Below are positions 42,564 to 50,572 of a stretch of 64,000 bases of DNA, piece after piece. Source of the DNA: Thermophilibacter provencensis (GTDB lineage: Bacteria; Actinomycetota; Coriobacteriia; Coriobacteriales; Atopobiaceae); assembly GCF_030372065.1 (NCBI RefSeq), contig NZ_JAUDEA010000003.1, positions 109,906-173,905 on the forward strand, given 5' to 3'. The notes under the pieces are model-generated. The model searched no databases. It saw only the letters and a program-made list of their open reading frames with translations, and was not told where the DNA came from. The stretch's first letter is position 1, and every line of letters begins with the position of its first letter. Made by a program: the position numbers and the translations under genes.

Positions 42564-43937
42564 ATGGACACGCCCGAGACCGATAAGAGCGCCGGCGAGA
42601 AGAGCGCAAGCTCCCCCGAGGAGACCCAGCCCACGGTGCGCCGCGCGCTCGTCGACGAGACGTCCGCGCGGCCAACGACGCAGATGGAGCCCGCGCCGCG
42701 CCTGCGCGACGTGACGGGGACCTTTGGCGACTACGTCAGGGGCCGGCGCGAGGCGCTCGCCTCCTTTACGAGGCGCCATCGCGCGGCGACGGTCCTTCTC
42801 GCCGTGCTCGCGGTGGTGGCCGTGGCGGCCCTTGCGATTGCGTTTGCCCAGGCAGGGAGGGTCCCGAGCGGGGAGCTCATTGACGCGGACGCCCGAGAGC
42901 GCCTCTCCGCGCCCGCGTATTCCGGCGGGACGTTTGGCCACGACGACGCGCTGGTTGCGCGCGTGGTCGACGTGCGCCGCATCTCGCGCTCGGGTTCCGC
43001 GAGCGAGGGCGACAACGCGCAGTTTGGCGCCTCGGGCTACGCGAGCGCTGAGGTCGTGGTCTCCTACACCGGCTCGTACGTCAGCGCCGACCAGGGCGCC
43101 ACGCTCGAGTACGCCCTCCTGGACGGCTCGTGGGTCGACGTTGGCGGGGCGCGCGACGTTGAGGTTGCGTGGCGCGCGAGCGCGGGCGTGGACCAGGAGA
43201 AGGTCGTGCGCAACGCCCACCTGCTGCTTAAGCGCGCGGACGAGCAGGGCGTCCCCGAGGGAGAGCAGCCCCTCGCCGAACTCTACGCCAACGCCACGGC
43301 GGAGGTCTCAGACGAGCACTTTGACGAGGACGCCCAGACGGACACCCTCACGCTCACCTGCACGCGAGGCGAGGCGTTCTCCTCCTACGCCTGCACCATG
43401 ACCGTGACCTTTGCGTTTAGGCAAGCGAGCGGGCAGTGGGAGGTGGAGTCGGTCTCCGTTGCGGACGGCGCGCGCGAGCGCAGCCTAGATGCGCTGCTGG
43501 GCACCTGGACGGGGACCTTCCAGAGCCAGGACACGGACGGCGAGAAGTGCCTGGCCGCGCGCGATGCCGGCATGACGGTCGTGGTGAGCGAGGCCGGCAC
43601 CGACGAGATCTCCGGCACCATCTCGGGCGTTGCGCACTACCACGAGCACCCGAACAAGGACGCGACCGACTGCGAGGGCGACCTCGTCCTTGAGGACGTC
43701 CCCTTCACCGCCAAGCTCGTGGAGTCGGAGGGCGGCATCCTCGCGTTTGAGGCCAAGCTGCCCGAGGACGTGGACGGGTCCGCCACGCTTGCCCTGAGCT
43801 TTGGCACCGAGGACGACCCCTCTGCCGTGACGGCGCGCCTCACGAGCTCCTACCAGCACACCGGCTCGATTCTCTTCTTCCCGGTGGACGAGACGCTCAC
43901 CTACACCGATCTCTTCTCGCTGAGAAAGAACGCGTAG
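42564..43937 (+). CDS. Single-pass membrane protein of unknown function
   Basis: I do not recognise this 457-residue protein. Residues 1-73 are polar and probably cytoplasmic. One membrane helix follows (about 74-96, AATVLLAVLAVVAVAALAIAFA), then a roughly 360-residue extracytoplasmic part. Its first half is acidic. The second half contains LLGTWTGTFQSQ, a lipocalin-like strand pattern, with two cysteines (GEKCLAARD and ATDCEGD) that could form a disulfide. GGAGG lies 3 nt before the ATG. It is transcribed against its neighbours, between prfA and rpmE, and may end at the shared hairpin at 43982-44017. Confidence 0.75.
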   Translation: MDTPETDKSAGEKSASSPEETQPTVRRALVDETSARPTTQMEPAPRLRDVTGTFGDYVRGRREALASFTRRHRAATVLLAVLAVVAVAALAIAFAQAGRVPSGELIDADARERLSAPAYSGGTFGHDDALVARVVDVRRISRSGSASEGDNAQFGASGYASAEVVVSYTGSYVSADQGATLEYALLDGSWVDVGGARDVEVAWRASAGVDQEKVVRNAHLLLKRADEQGVPEGEQPLAELYANATAEVSDEHFDEDAQTDTLTLTCTRGEAFSSYACTMTVTFAFRQASGQWEVESVSVADGARERSLDALLGTWTGTFQSQDTDGEKCLAARDAGMTVVVSEAGTDEISGTISGVAHYHEHPNKDATDCEGDLVLEDVPFTAKLVESEGGILAFEAKLPEDVDGSATLALSFGTEDDPSAVTARLTSSYQHTGSILFFPVDETLTYTDLFSLRKNA

Positions 43938-43981
43938 CCGGCGCGCCCCTCTCAACAAGAGGTGCGACTGAGCCAAACAGA

Positions 43982-44017
43982 AAGGCGCCCCGTGGCTGGC
44001 TTGCCACGGGGCGCCTT
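43982..44017. terminator. Bidirectional hairpin terminator between the unknown membrane protein and rpmE
   Basis: Perfect 14-bp arms AAGGCGCCCCGTGG and complement enclose an 8-nt loop. The stem lies 22 bp before the rpmE end and 45 bp past the plus-strand gene. On the minus strand it is followed by TCTGTTTGG, a weak U-tract. Confidence 0.75.
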
Positions 44018-44039
44018 GCGCTGCGTGTGAGCGTGCGGG

Positions 44040-44450
44040 CTACTCGGCCTCGGTGGTCTCGGGCTCGGCAGCGGCCTCCTCGGCGGGGGCGGCAGCGGCC
44101 TCGACCTCGGCCTTCTTGGCGTACTCGGCGGCACGCTTGGCCTTCTCGGCAGCCTTGGCCTCCTTGGCGGCCTTCTTGGCAGCGGCCTCCTCAGCAGCCT
44201 TGGCGGCGCGGGCGGCCTTGGCCTCCTCGGCCTTCTTGAGCTGGGCGGCAGCGGCGCCGCCAAACTTGTCGGCAAAGCGCTGGACGCGTCCGCCGGTATC
44301 GACGAGCTTCTGCTGGCCGGTGTAGAACGGGTGGCACTTGTCGCAGAGGTCGACCGTCATCTCGCTCTTGGTGGAGCGGGTCTTCCAGGTGTTGCCACAG
44401 GTGCAGCGGACGGTGCACTCCACGTAGTCGGGGTGGATACCTTGCTTCAT
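44040..44450 (-). CDS. rpmE: 50S ribosomal protein L31 with long Ala/Lys/Glu tail
   Basis: L31 bridges the two ribosomal subunits. Residues 1-70 are a canonical zinc-containing L31 ([20 protein letters not shown]; cysteines 12, 16, 18, 36, 39; then [20 protein letters not shown]). The protein continues for about 65 more residues of low complexity rich in Ala, Lys and Glu, giving 136 residues instead of about 70-75. The frame is clean, so the tail is probably real. The start has GAGGAG 7 nt upstream. An open frame 22 codons further upstream lacks support. Confidence 0.93.
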   Translation of the reverse strand: MKQGIHPDYVECTVRCTCGNTWKTRSTKSEMTVDLCDKCHPFYTGQQKLVDTGGRVQRFADKFGGAAAAQLKKAEEAKAARAAKAAEEAAAKKAAKEAKAAEKAKRAAEYAKKAEVEAAAAPAEEAAAEPETTEAE

Positions 44451-44606
44451 GGCAGGACTCCTCTTCTTCGGCCCTGGTTTCCGACCAGGGCAGGGGTTCG
44501 TCTTGGTTCCGACCAAGACACAATAGCTGTATGACTATATCAGAAGTGCTGTGGCGCGTCTGTGGAGATTTGCGGGGCGAGGTACTTCTCGCCGCGCGGC
44601 GTTAGT

Positions 44607-44715
44607 CCCCCCCAAACCCGCGTTTCTCGCCCCAAAGCGTGGGCGCGGGAGGGATTAAGCAACCTGAACCCTCTCAAACCCACGTCCGGGCCCGGGAAAC
44701 AAAGGTATGGGAGGG
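44607..44715 (-). repeat. 110-bp palindromic intergenic element, left of coaX
   Basis: Ends CCCCAAACCC and GGGAGGG are partly complementary. Read on the minus strand it matches the element at 45618-45727 through CCCTCCCA, GTTTGAGAGGGTTCAG, GCTTAATCCCTC, CTTTGGGGCGAGAA and GGTTTGGG. It occupies most of the gap before coaX; the rest (44451-44606) shows no gene. Confidence 0.75.
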
Positions 44716-44796
44716 AACTCGGCGGCGAGCCGGGCGCCGTGGGATAATGGGGCGAGAAGAACGCGCCGCGCTGGGCGGCAGGCCGGGAGGTTCCCC

Positions 44797-45582
44797 ATGT
44801 TTCTCGCGATCGACGTTGGCAACACGCAGACCACGCTCGGGCTCTTTGACGAGGCCGGCTCGCTCGTGCGCGGCTGGCGCATGTCCACCACCGCCACGGA
44901 CACCTCGGACATGCTGCACGCGCGGCTCTTCTCGTTCTTTGCTAAGGACGGGCTCGAGCTGGGGTGCGTGAGCGAGGCGGGCGTGGCGAGCGTGGTCCCG
45001 GCGCTCGAGCGCTCCTGGCGGCGCTGCCTCGAGGCGCACCTCGGGCACCGGCCGCTCGTCGTGCGCGCGGGCGAGAGCTACGGCATGGAGGTCGCGATGC
45101 CCAACCCGCGCCAGGTGGGGGCGGACCGCATCGCCAACGCCATCGCGGCGCGCTCCACGTACGGGGCGCCGGTCATCGTGGTCGACTTTGGCACGGCCAC
45201 GAACATCGACGTGGTGGACGCGAGCGGGGCGTACCGCGGTGGCGCCATCTCGCCGGGCCTCATGCTCTCGGCCGGGGCGCTCTTCTCGCGCGCTGCCAAG
45301 CTGGCGAGCATCCCCATCGAGGCGCCCGAGCGCGCCCTGGGCGACAGCACCGAGGCCGCGCTGCAGTCCGGCCTGGTCATAGGCGCGGCGGCGCAGGCCG
45401 AGGGGCTCGTGGCGCGCATCCGCGCGGAGCTGGGCGCGCCCGGGGCAACCGTGGTGGGCACGGGCGGCCTGGCGCGCACGGTGGCAAAGGCGACCGAGCT
45501 CTTTGACGCCATCGACCCCGACCTCACGCTGCGCGGCATCCGCGAGATCTGGCTCTGGGAGCGGGCGGGCGGGCGCGAGTAG
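44797..45582 (+). CDS. coaX: Type III pantothenate kinase
   Basis: CoaX phosphorylates pantothenate in the first step of coenzyme A synthesis and is insensitive to CoA feedback. The 261-residue ASKHA-fold protein has the phosphate motifs LAIDVGNTQTTLGLF, VDFGTATNIDVV and GTGGLA. It also has the PNPRQVGADRIANAIAA and GGAISPGL segments typical of this type. GGGAGG lies 6 nt before the ATG. It is bracketed by two inverted copies of a 110-bp element. In many bacteria coaX neighbours birA; here the convergent neighbour is a birA-like remnant. Confidence 0.95.
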   Translation: MFLAIDVGNTQTTLGLFDEAGSLVRGWRMSTTATDTSDMLHARLFSFFAKDGLELGCVSEAGVASVVPALERSWRRCLEAHLGHRPLVVRAGESYGMEVAMPNPRQVGADRIANAIAARSTYGAPVIVVDFGTATNIDVVDASGAYRGGAISPGLMLSAGALFSRAAKLASIPIEAPERALGDSTEAALQSGLVIGAAAQAEGLVARIRAELGAPGATVVGTGGLARTVAKATELFDAIDPDLTLRGIREIWLWERAGGRE

Positions 45583-45617
45583 CCCGGCGAGCTCTTCTCG
45601 GCGGGGGCCGGCATGCT

Positions 45618-45727
45618 CCCTCCCAAACCCACACTTTTGGGGTCAGAATGTGTGTTTGAAAGGGTTCAGACAGCTTAATCCCTCTCGCCCCAACGTTTTG
45701 GGGCGAGAAGCGCAGGTTTGGGAGGGG
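45618..45727 (+). repeat. 110-bp palindromic intergenic element, right of coaX
   Basis: This is the second copy, in inverted orientation to 44607-44715. Its ends CCCTCCCAAACC and GGTTTGGGAGGG are complementary. It contains a stem CGCCCCAACG...TTTTGGGGCG and the shared AGGGTTCAG and GCTTAATCCCTC. It fills the gap between coaX and the convergent birA-like gene and could act as a two-way terminator. Confidence 0.75.
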
Positions 45728-45734
45728 GCAGCTC

Positions 45735-46259
45735 TTAGGCGGACACCGGGCGCAGCTCGGCCTGCTCGGGGGCAATCTCCAGCTCCTGCGTGCCGTTCTC
45801 GAGGCGCACCGTGGCGCGGCCCCACACGTCAACGCCAGCCAGCTCGCCGCGCGCAATGACGCGACCGGCCCGCACGACCTCGCACGTCTCGCCCATGCCG
45901 AGAAGCGCATCAAAGTAGGTGCCCAAAACGGGCGCGAGCGGGCCGGCGGCGGCGCGGCCGGCGGCAACGTCGGCGGCCCAGGCGTCAACGCGGGCGCGCG
46001 CGGCCGCCTCAAGCGCGGCGGCATCGAGGTCCTTCTCGCCCTGCGAAACTACGTCGCAGGCCACAAAGACGCCCTCGTCATCGTAGCCGGCGCGGGCGCG
46101 CACGTGCGCCAGCGGCTCGCCGGGCGCCCGGAGCACCTCGTACGGCCAGCCCAGGCGCGCATCCAACGACTCCGCCACGCCGAGCGCCACCACAAACGGC
46201 ACGCCCGTCACGTGGCCCATCGGCACCGCGGGACGGACGGTGAACGACGCTACTCCCAT
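45735..46259 (-). CDS. Degenerate biotin-protein-ligase-like protein
   Basis: The 174-residue product resembles only the second half of BirA. GWPYEVLRAPGEPLAHVRA stands where active ligases have KWPND(V/L)L and a Lys-Leu-Ala-Gly stretch. FVACDVVS stands for the GIGINV strand. The C-terminal AGRVIARGELAGVDVWGRATVRLENG looks like the small C-terminal beta-barrel. The helix-turn-helix and the biotin-binding GRGRxGR loop are absent, and the catalytic Lys is Gly, so ligase activity is unlikely. The ATG overlaps the folK end by 10 nt with GGGGAG upstream, so it is probably translated. The family assignment is moderate. Confidence 0.5.
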   Translation of the reverse strand: MGVASFTVRPAVPMGHVTGVPFVVALGVAESLDARLGWPYEVLRAPGEPLAHVRARAGYDDEGVFVACDVVSQGEKDLDAAALEAAARARVDAWAADVAAGRAAAGPLAPVLGTYFDALLGMGETCEVVRAGRVIARGELAGVDVWGRATVRLENGTQELEIAPEQAELRPVSA

Positions 46260-47698
46260 GAGATCTCCCCCAGGTCGGCCGTCACGTGGCCCACGCGCTC
46301 GTCGCGCGGCGTCACCGGGACGCCGGCGTGTGCGAGGAAGCGCTCGGGGTCGTGCATGAGGTCCTCCATCGGCACGATTGCGTAGTCGCGCTCCCCAAGG
46401 CGGGGGTGCGGCAGCGTGAGGCGGGCGCCGGCATGGGTCTCGCCCTCGAGCCACATGAGGTCGCAGTCGATGATGCGCGGCGCGCTGCCGGGCTTCTTGG
46501 GGTCGCGGCCCTTCTCGCGGATGCGGCCGAGCGCGTCCTCGACCTCGATGAGCTTGTCCATGAGCACAAGCGGGTGGAGCTCGGTGCGAATCTCCGCCAC
46601 GGCGTTGGCCACCGGCGTGGCGATCCCGTAGGCGGGCTCGGTCTCGTAGGCGTGGCTCACACTCACCACGCAGGTGAGCGGGATGTCGTCGATGAGCTGG
46701 GCGGCGCGGGCCAGGTTGGCCACGCGGTTGCCCACGTTGGAGCCCAGGGAGACAAAGCCCTGGCGCGGGTCGCGGTGCGAGACCGCCCAATAGGCGTTCA
46801 CGGCCTGGGAGACGGCGGCGACGTTGTGGACGCGCAGGATGCGGGCACCGCCCTCGATGGCGGAGATGCACACGCCCGCAGTGGCGGCGTCGCGCGCGGC
46901 GGCGTCGGCCACGCCCGAGACGGCGCCAACAAAGCGCTTGCGCGAGACGGCGCACATGAGCGGGTAGCCCATCGAGACCATGGAGCGCGTGGCGCGCTGG
47001 ATGACCACGTCCTCGTCCGCGAGCTTGTCAAAGCCCGCGCCCGGGTCCATGCAGATGCGGTCGCGCGAGACCCCGGCGCGCATGAGGACGCGGGCCTGGT
47101 CGCCGAGAAAACCCATGACCTGGCGCATGACCTGGGCCTGGTCGGGCAGGGTAAAGCGGCGCTGGGAGCTAACGGGGTGCTGGATGGCGCTGCCCGTGGG
47201 GCGCGACTCGTCGAGAAGGACCTGGCGGCGCGGCGCGCGCGTGCCGAGGCCCTCGTGGCTCCAGTGCATGACGACGCAGCCGCAGTCGGTGTCCGCCGCA
47301 ACCTGGACCATCTCGGGGTCGGTGAAGCCCGAGACGTCGTTCACGATGGCGGCGCCCAGGCGCACGCACATGCGGGCCACGTCGGCATGGCGGGTGTCAA
47401 CCGAGACGACGGCGCCCGCCTCCACGAGCGCGCGGACCACGGGGACAACGCGCTCGGCCTCCTCCTGCGCGGAGACGGACTCGTGCCCGGGGCGCGTGGA
47501 CTCGCCGCCCACGTCTATGATGTCGGCGCCCTCGTCGAGCATCTCAAGGCCGCGCGCGACGGCCTTCTTGTGGTCGAGGTTCACCCCTCCGTCGGAGAAG
47601 GAGTCGGGGGTCACGTTGAGGATGCCCATGATCCGCGGGCGCGTGAGCGAGATCTCATGAGACCCGCAGTGCCAGGTGGCGTAGTTCTCTCGAAGCAT
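46250..47698 (-). CDS. folP-folK: Bifunctional dihydropteroate synthase / HPPK (FolP-FolK fusion)
   Basis: This fusion performs two consecutive folate steps: pyrophosphorylation of hydroxymethyl-dihydropterin (FolK) and condensation with p-aminobenzoate (FolP, the sulfonamide target). Residues 1-310 are FolP: IMGILNVTPDSFSDGG, DIIDVGGESTRPG, IVNDVSGF and MCAVSRKRFVG. There is an unusual insertion of about 35 residues after VVMHWSHEG. Residues from about 315 are FolK: GFVSLGSNVGNR, SHAYETEPAYG, RIIDCDLMWL and LPHPRLGERDYAIVPM. GAGGAGG precedes the ATG. No other folate gene lies in the immediate operon. Confidence 0.95.
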   Translation of the reverse strand: MLRENYATWHCGSHEISLTRPRIMGILNVTPDSFSDGGVNLDHKKAVARGLEMLDEGADIIDVGGESTRPGHESVSAQEEAERVVPVVRALVEAGAVVSVDTRHADVARMCVRLGAAIVNDVSGFTDPEMVQVAADTDCGCVVMHWSHEGLGTRAPRRQVLLDESRPTGSAIQHPVSSQRRFTLPDQAQVMRQVMGFLGDQARVLMRAGVSRDRICMDPGAGFDKLADEDVVIQRATRSMVSMGYPLMCAVSRKRFVGAVSGVADAAARDAATAGVCISAIEGGARILRVHNVAAVSQAVNAYWAVSHRDPRQGFVSLGSNVGNRVANLARAAQLIDDIPLTCVVSVSHAYETEPAYGIATPVANAVAEIRTELHPLVLMDKLIEVEDALGRIREKGRDPKKPGSAPRIIDCDLMWLEGETHAGARLTLPHPRLGERDYAIVPMEDLMHDPERFLAHAGVPVTPRDERVGHVTADLGEISWE

Positions 47699-47817
47699 GG
47701 TGTTCCTCCTCGTGGCGGCTTCCTCTCACCCATTGTACCCGGCTCGGCGGCCCGCGCCGCACGGCCCTCAAGCCGTTGAAGATGCCCATCCGCGCCGGCT
47801 CCCCCGCATTGCCGTGC

Positions 47818-47840
47818 GCAAAAAGGGGACGCGTTTTTGC
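47818..47840 (-). terminator. Hairpin after the sirtuin gene
   Basis: Arms GCAAAAA and TTTTTGC flank GGGGACGCG. On the minus strand the T-rich arm ends the stem, so it could act as a terminator 3 nt past the sirtuin stop. The same GCAAAAAGGGGACGCG string forms the outer edge of the 177-bp palindrome. Confidence 0.55.
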
Positions 47841-47843
47841 AGC

Positions 47844-48581
47844 TCACCAATCGAAGGCGGCGGCGATGTCGCAGGCGCAGACGAGGCCGGCGCGGGCGTC
47901 CGCGGGGGTGGGGTCGCGGTTGACAACCACGAGCTCATCGCCGCCAAAGTAGTTCACAAGCCCGGCCGCCGGGTACACCACGAGCGACGTGCCGCCAATG
48001 ACGAGCAGGTCCGCATTTGATATGGCCTCAACGCTGGCGAGAAGGACCCTCTCGCTGAGCTGCTCGCCGTAGAGCACCACGTCCGGCTTCACGAGAGAGC
48101 CGCACTTCTCGCACTTGGGGATGCCCGTGGTGGCCATGACCCACTCAGCGGGGTAGACCTCGCCGCAGCGCAGGCAGACGTTGCGGTGGACGGAGCCGTG
48201 GAGCTCGTGGACCGTGCGCGAGCCCGCCATCTGGTGCAGACCGTCGATGTTCTGCGTGACCACCGCGGCGAGGTGCCCCTCGCGCTCCAGCTCGGCGAGC
48301 TTGAGGTGCGCCTGGTTGGGCCGCGCCGTGAGGCAGATCATGCGCTCGCGATAGAAGTCGTAGAACTCGGCGGTGTGACCGGCAAAGAAGTCGTGCCCGA
48401 GCATCTCCTCGGGCGGGTACTTGAACCGCTGATGGTAGAGGCCGTCGGCGCTGCGGAAGTCCGGGATGCCGCTTGCCGTGGAGACACCTGCGCCGCCAAA
48501 GAAGACGGCGCTTCTCGCCCTCTCGAAGCGCTCCCTGAGCTCAGCCGCCGCCTCCGCAGGGTCCGTGATCGTACGCGCCAT
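47844..48581 (-). CDS. NAD-dependent protein deacylase (sirtuin)
   Basis: Sirtuins remove acyl groups from lysines using NAD+. The 245-residue protein has the NAD site FFGGAGVSTASGIPDFRSADGLY, the TQNIDGLHQMAG motif and the catalytic His in HELHGSV. The zinc site is CLRCG...CEKCG, and GTSLVVYPAAGL is typical of the C-terminal Rossmann part. Family placement is firm; substrate preference (acetyl or succinyl) is open. GGAGG lies 5 nt before the ATG. Confidence 0.93.
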   Translation of the reverse strand: MARTITDPAEAAAELRERFERARSAVFFGGAGVSTASGIPDFRSADGLYHQRFKYPPEEMLGHDFFAGHTAEFYDFYRERMICLTARPNQAHLKLAELEREGHLAAVVTQNIDGLHQMAGSRTVHELHGSVHRNVCLRCGEVYPAEWVMATTGIPKCEKCGSLVKPDVVLYGEQLSERVLLASVEAISNADLLVIGGTSLVVYPAAGLVNYFGGDELVVVNRDPTPADARAGLVCACDIAAAFDW

Positions 48582-48734
48582 GGAAGCCTCCTCACCCGTT
48601 GGCCAATCGTGTGTCACACCCATTCTCGCACCGCTGGTACCATTCACGACGCCTTTCTGGAGAATCCGTCGGGATGGACTCGATCCAGCGCGTTTGGGGA
48701 AGAAACAGCTTCATGCACGACGTAAGGAGGCCCC

Positions 48735-49688
48735 ATGACCGCACCGGAGAGCAACGTCTTTGACTGCGCGCTCATCTTTGAGGGCGGCGGGTACCGTGCC
48801 GCGTACACCTGTGCCTTTGCCAATGTCCTTCTTGAGCAGGGCATCTACTTTGACTACGTCTGCGGCCTCTCGGCCGGGGCGAGCAACACGGTGAACTACC
48901 TCTCGCGCGACCGCAAGCGCGTGCGCGACGCCTTCATGACCGACGGCCCGGCTCGGGGCCTTGTGGGACTGCGCTCGCTGCTTCGTGGGCGCGGCTACTT
49001 TGACGCCGACGCACTCTACGAGGGGGCACTGCGCGAGGGGACGCTCGTGTTTGACTGGGAGACGTTTGCCGCCAACCCCGCCCGCCTGCGCATCCAGGCG
49101 TTTGAGCGCGACACCGGCCGCACGGTGCGCTTTGGTCGCGAGGACATGACCAGCGACATGCGCATGATCGACCTCGTGCGCGCCAGCTCCACGCTGCCGG
49201 GCATGATGAAGCCGCTCGAGGTTGACGGGCGCGTCCTTCTGGACGGCGGCCTGGGCACGGGCGCGGGCATCCCGCTCTGCATGGCTGAGGACGACGGCTT
49301 TGACCGCTTTGTCTTTGTGGCCACGCGACCGCGCGGTTACCGCAAGAAGGAGCCCGGCACGCGCGACGCTCAGATGTTCAAGGCCGTTGCCAAGGACCAC
49401 CCCTACCTGAGAAACGCGCTGCTCACGCGCTGGGAGCGCTATAACACGGCGCTCGACCACGTGGAGGAGCTCGCGGAGGCAGGCAAGGCGCTCGTCATCT
49501 ACCCGGACGAGATGCCCGTGGAGAACTCCACCGTTGACCCGCACAAGCTCGCCGCCGCCTACGACGCGGGTCACGAGCAGTACGTGCGCGAGCTGCCGCG
49601 CCTGCGCGAGTTCCTGTTTGGCGCGCCGGACGCCGGCCCCCAGCCCGCCGACCCCGATCAGGGCACCGGCTACATCACGCTGGGATAA
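48735..49688 (+). CDS. Patatin-like phospholipase/acyl hydrolase
   Basis: The 317-residue protein is a Ser-Asp dyad hydrolase. The oxyanion motif is FEGGGYRAAYT near residue 16, the nucleophile elbow GLSAGAS near 45, and the catalytic Asp lies in LLDGGLG near 170. There is no signal peptide, so it acts in the cytosol or on the inner face of the membrane. It matches the bacterial YjjU/RssA-type patatins; the substrate is unknown. AAGGAGG lies 4 nt before the ATG. It is divergent from the sirtuin gene, with about 150 bp between. Confidence 0.9.
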   Translation: MTAPESNVFDCALIFEGGGYRAAYTCAFANVLLEQGIYFDYVCGLSAGASNTVNYLSRDRKRVRDAFMTDGPARGLVGLRSLLRGRGYFDADALYEGALREGTLVFDWETFAANPARLRIQAFERDTGRTVRFGREDMTSDMRMIDLVRASSTLPGMMKPLEVDGRVLLDGGLGTGAGIPLCMAEDDGFDRFVFVATRPRGYRKKEPGTRDAQMFKAVAKDHPYLRNALLTRWERYNTALDHVEELAEAGKALVIYPDEMPVENSTVDPHKLAAAYDAGHEQYVRELPRLREFLFGAPDAGPQPADPDQGTGYITLG

Positions 49689-49725
49689 CGACATCCCCGG
49701 CCCGGGCGATGATGCCGGAGAGCGA

Positions 49726-50505
49726 CTAAAGCTCGATCGTGAGCTCCACGGGGCAGTGGTCTGAGCCGTAGACCTCGGAGAGGATCGAGGCGCCCGTCAC
49801 GCGGTCGGCAATGTCGTTTGACACGAGGAAGTAGTCGATGCGCCAGCCCGCGTTGTTCTTGCGCGCGTTGAAGCGGTAGCTCCACCAGCTGTAGGCGCCC
49901 GTGACGTCCGGGTGCCGCGCACGGAACGTATCCGTGAAGCCAGCGTCGAGAAGACGCGTGAAGCTCTCGCGCTCCTCGTCAGAAAAACCCGCGTTGCCGC
50001 GGTTGGGACCGGGGTTCTTGAGGTCGATCTCGTTGTGGGCAACGTTGAAGTCTCCGCAGGTCACCACGGGCTTCTCGGCGGCAAGTCCGGTGAGGAACTC
50101 GCGATAGGCGCTGTCCCACGCAAGGCGCGTGTCAATGCGGGCGAGCTCGTTTTGGGCGTTGGGCGTGTAGACGTCCACAAACCAGTAGCTGGGAAACTCG
50201 AGCGCACAGACGCGGCCCTCGTTGTCCGCCTCCGGCGCGCCGATGTGGTTGATCACCTGCAGCGGCTCTTCTCGCGAGAAGACCGCGGTGCCCGAGTAGC
50301 CCTTGCGCTCGGCGTAGCTCCACGTCTGGTGGTAGCCGGGCAGGTCAAGCTCGATCTGGCCCTCCTGCAGCTTGGTCTCCTGAATGGCAAAGACGTCGGC
50401 GCCCGTTGCCTCCACCACGTCCGTGAAGCTTGGGTCCTTCTTCATGACGGCGCGCAGGCCGTTGACGTTCCATGAAACGAGGCGCAGCTCGCGAGGGGTG
50501 GGCAT
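49726..50505 (-). CDS. xth: Exodeoxyribonuclease III / AP endonuclease
   Basis: This enzyme cleaves DNA 5' of abasic sites in base-excision repair and has 3' exonuclease activity. The 259-residue EEP-fold protein has LRLVSWNVNGLRA, the metal Glu in IQETKLQ, CGDFNVAHNEIDLKNP, the WWSYRFNARKNNAGWRIDYFL segment and the terminal GSDHCPV with the catalytic Asp-His. It is the ExoA/ExoIII type. AAAGGA lies before the ATG. Confidence 0.94.
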   Translation of the reverse strand: MPTPRELRLVSWNVNGLRAVMKKDPSFTDVVEATGADVFAIQETKLQEGQIELDLPGYHQTWSYAERKGYSGTAVFSREEPLQVINHIGAPEADNEGRVCALEFPSYWFVDVYTPNAQNELARIDTRLAWDSAYREFLTGLAAEKPVVTCGDFNVAHNEIDLKNPGPNRGNAGFSDEERESFTRLLDAGFTDTFRARHPDVTGAYSWWSYRFNARKNNAGWRIDYFLVSNDIADRVTGASILSEVYGSDHCPVELTIEL

Positions 50506-50572
50506 GACGGTCCTTTCTCTTTGCCGGCTCACGCTAGCGTATCCGAATCCTTGGGGGTGCTTCTCGGCCCTC

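Noticed and set aside
41445..43937. An 830-codon plus-strand frame
   Set aside because: Its first 373 codons are the antisense of prfA; the real gene begins at the ATG at 42564 with GGAGG.
45735..46955. A 406-codon minus-strand frame
   Set aside because: The part upstream of 46259 is a shifted shadow of folP-folK with an Arg/Pro/His-rich translation; only the last 174 codons make sense as a protein.
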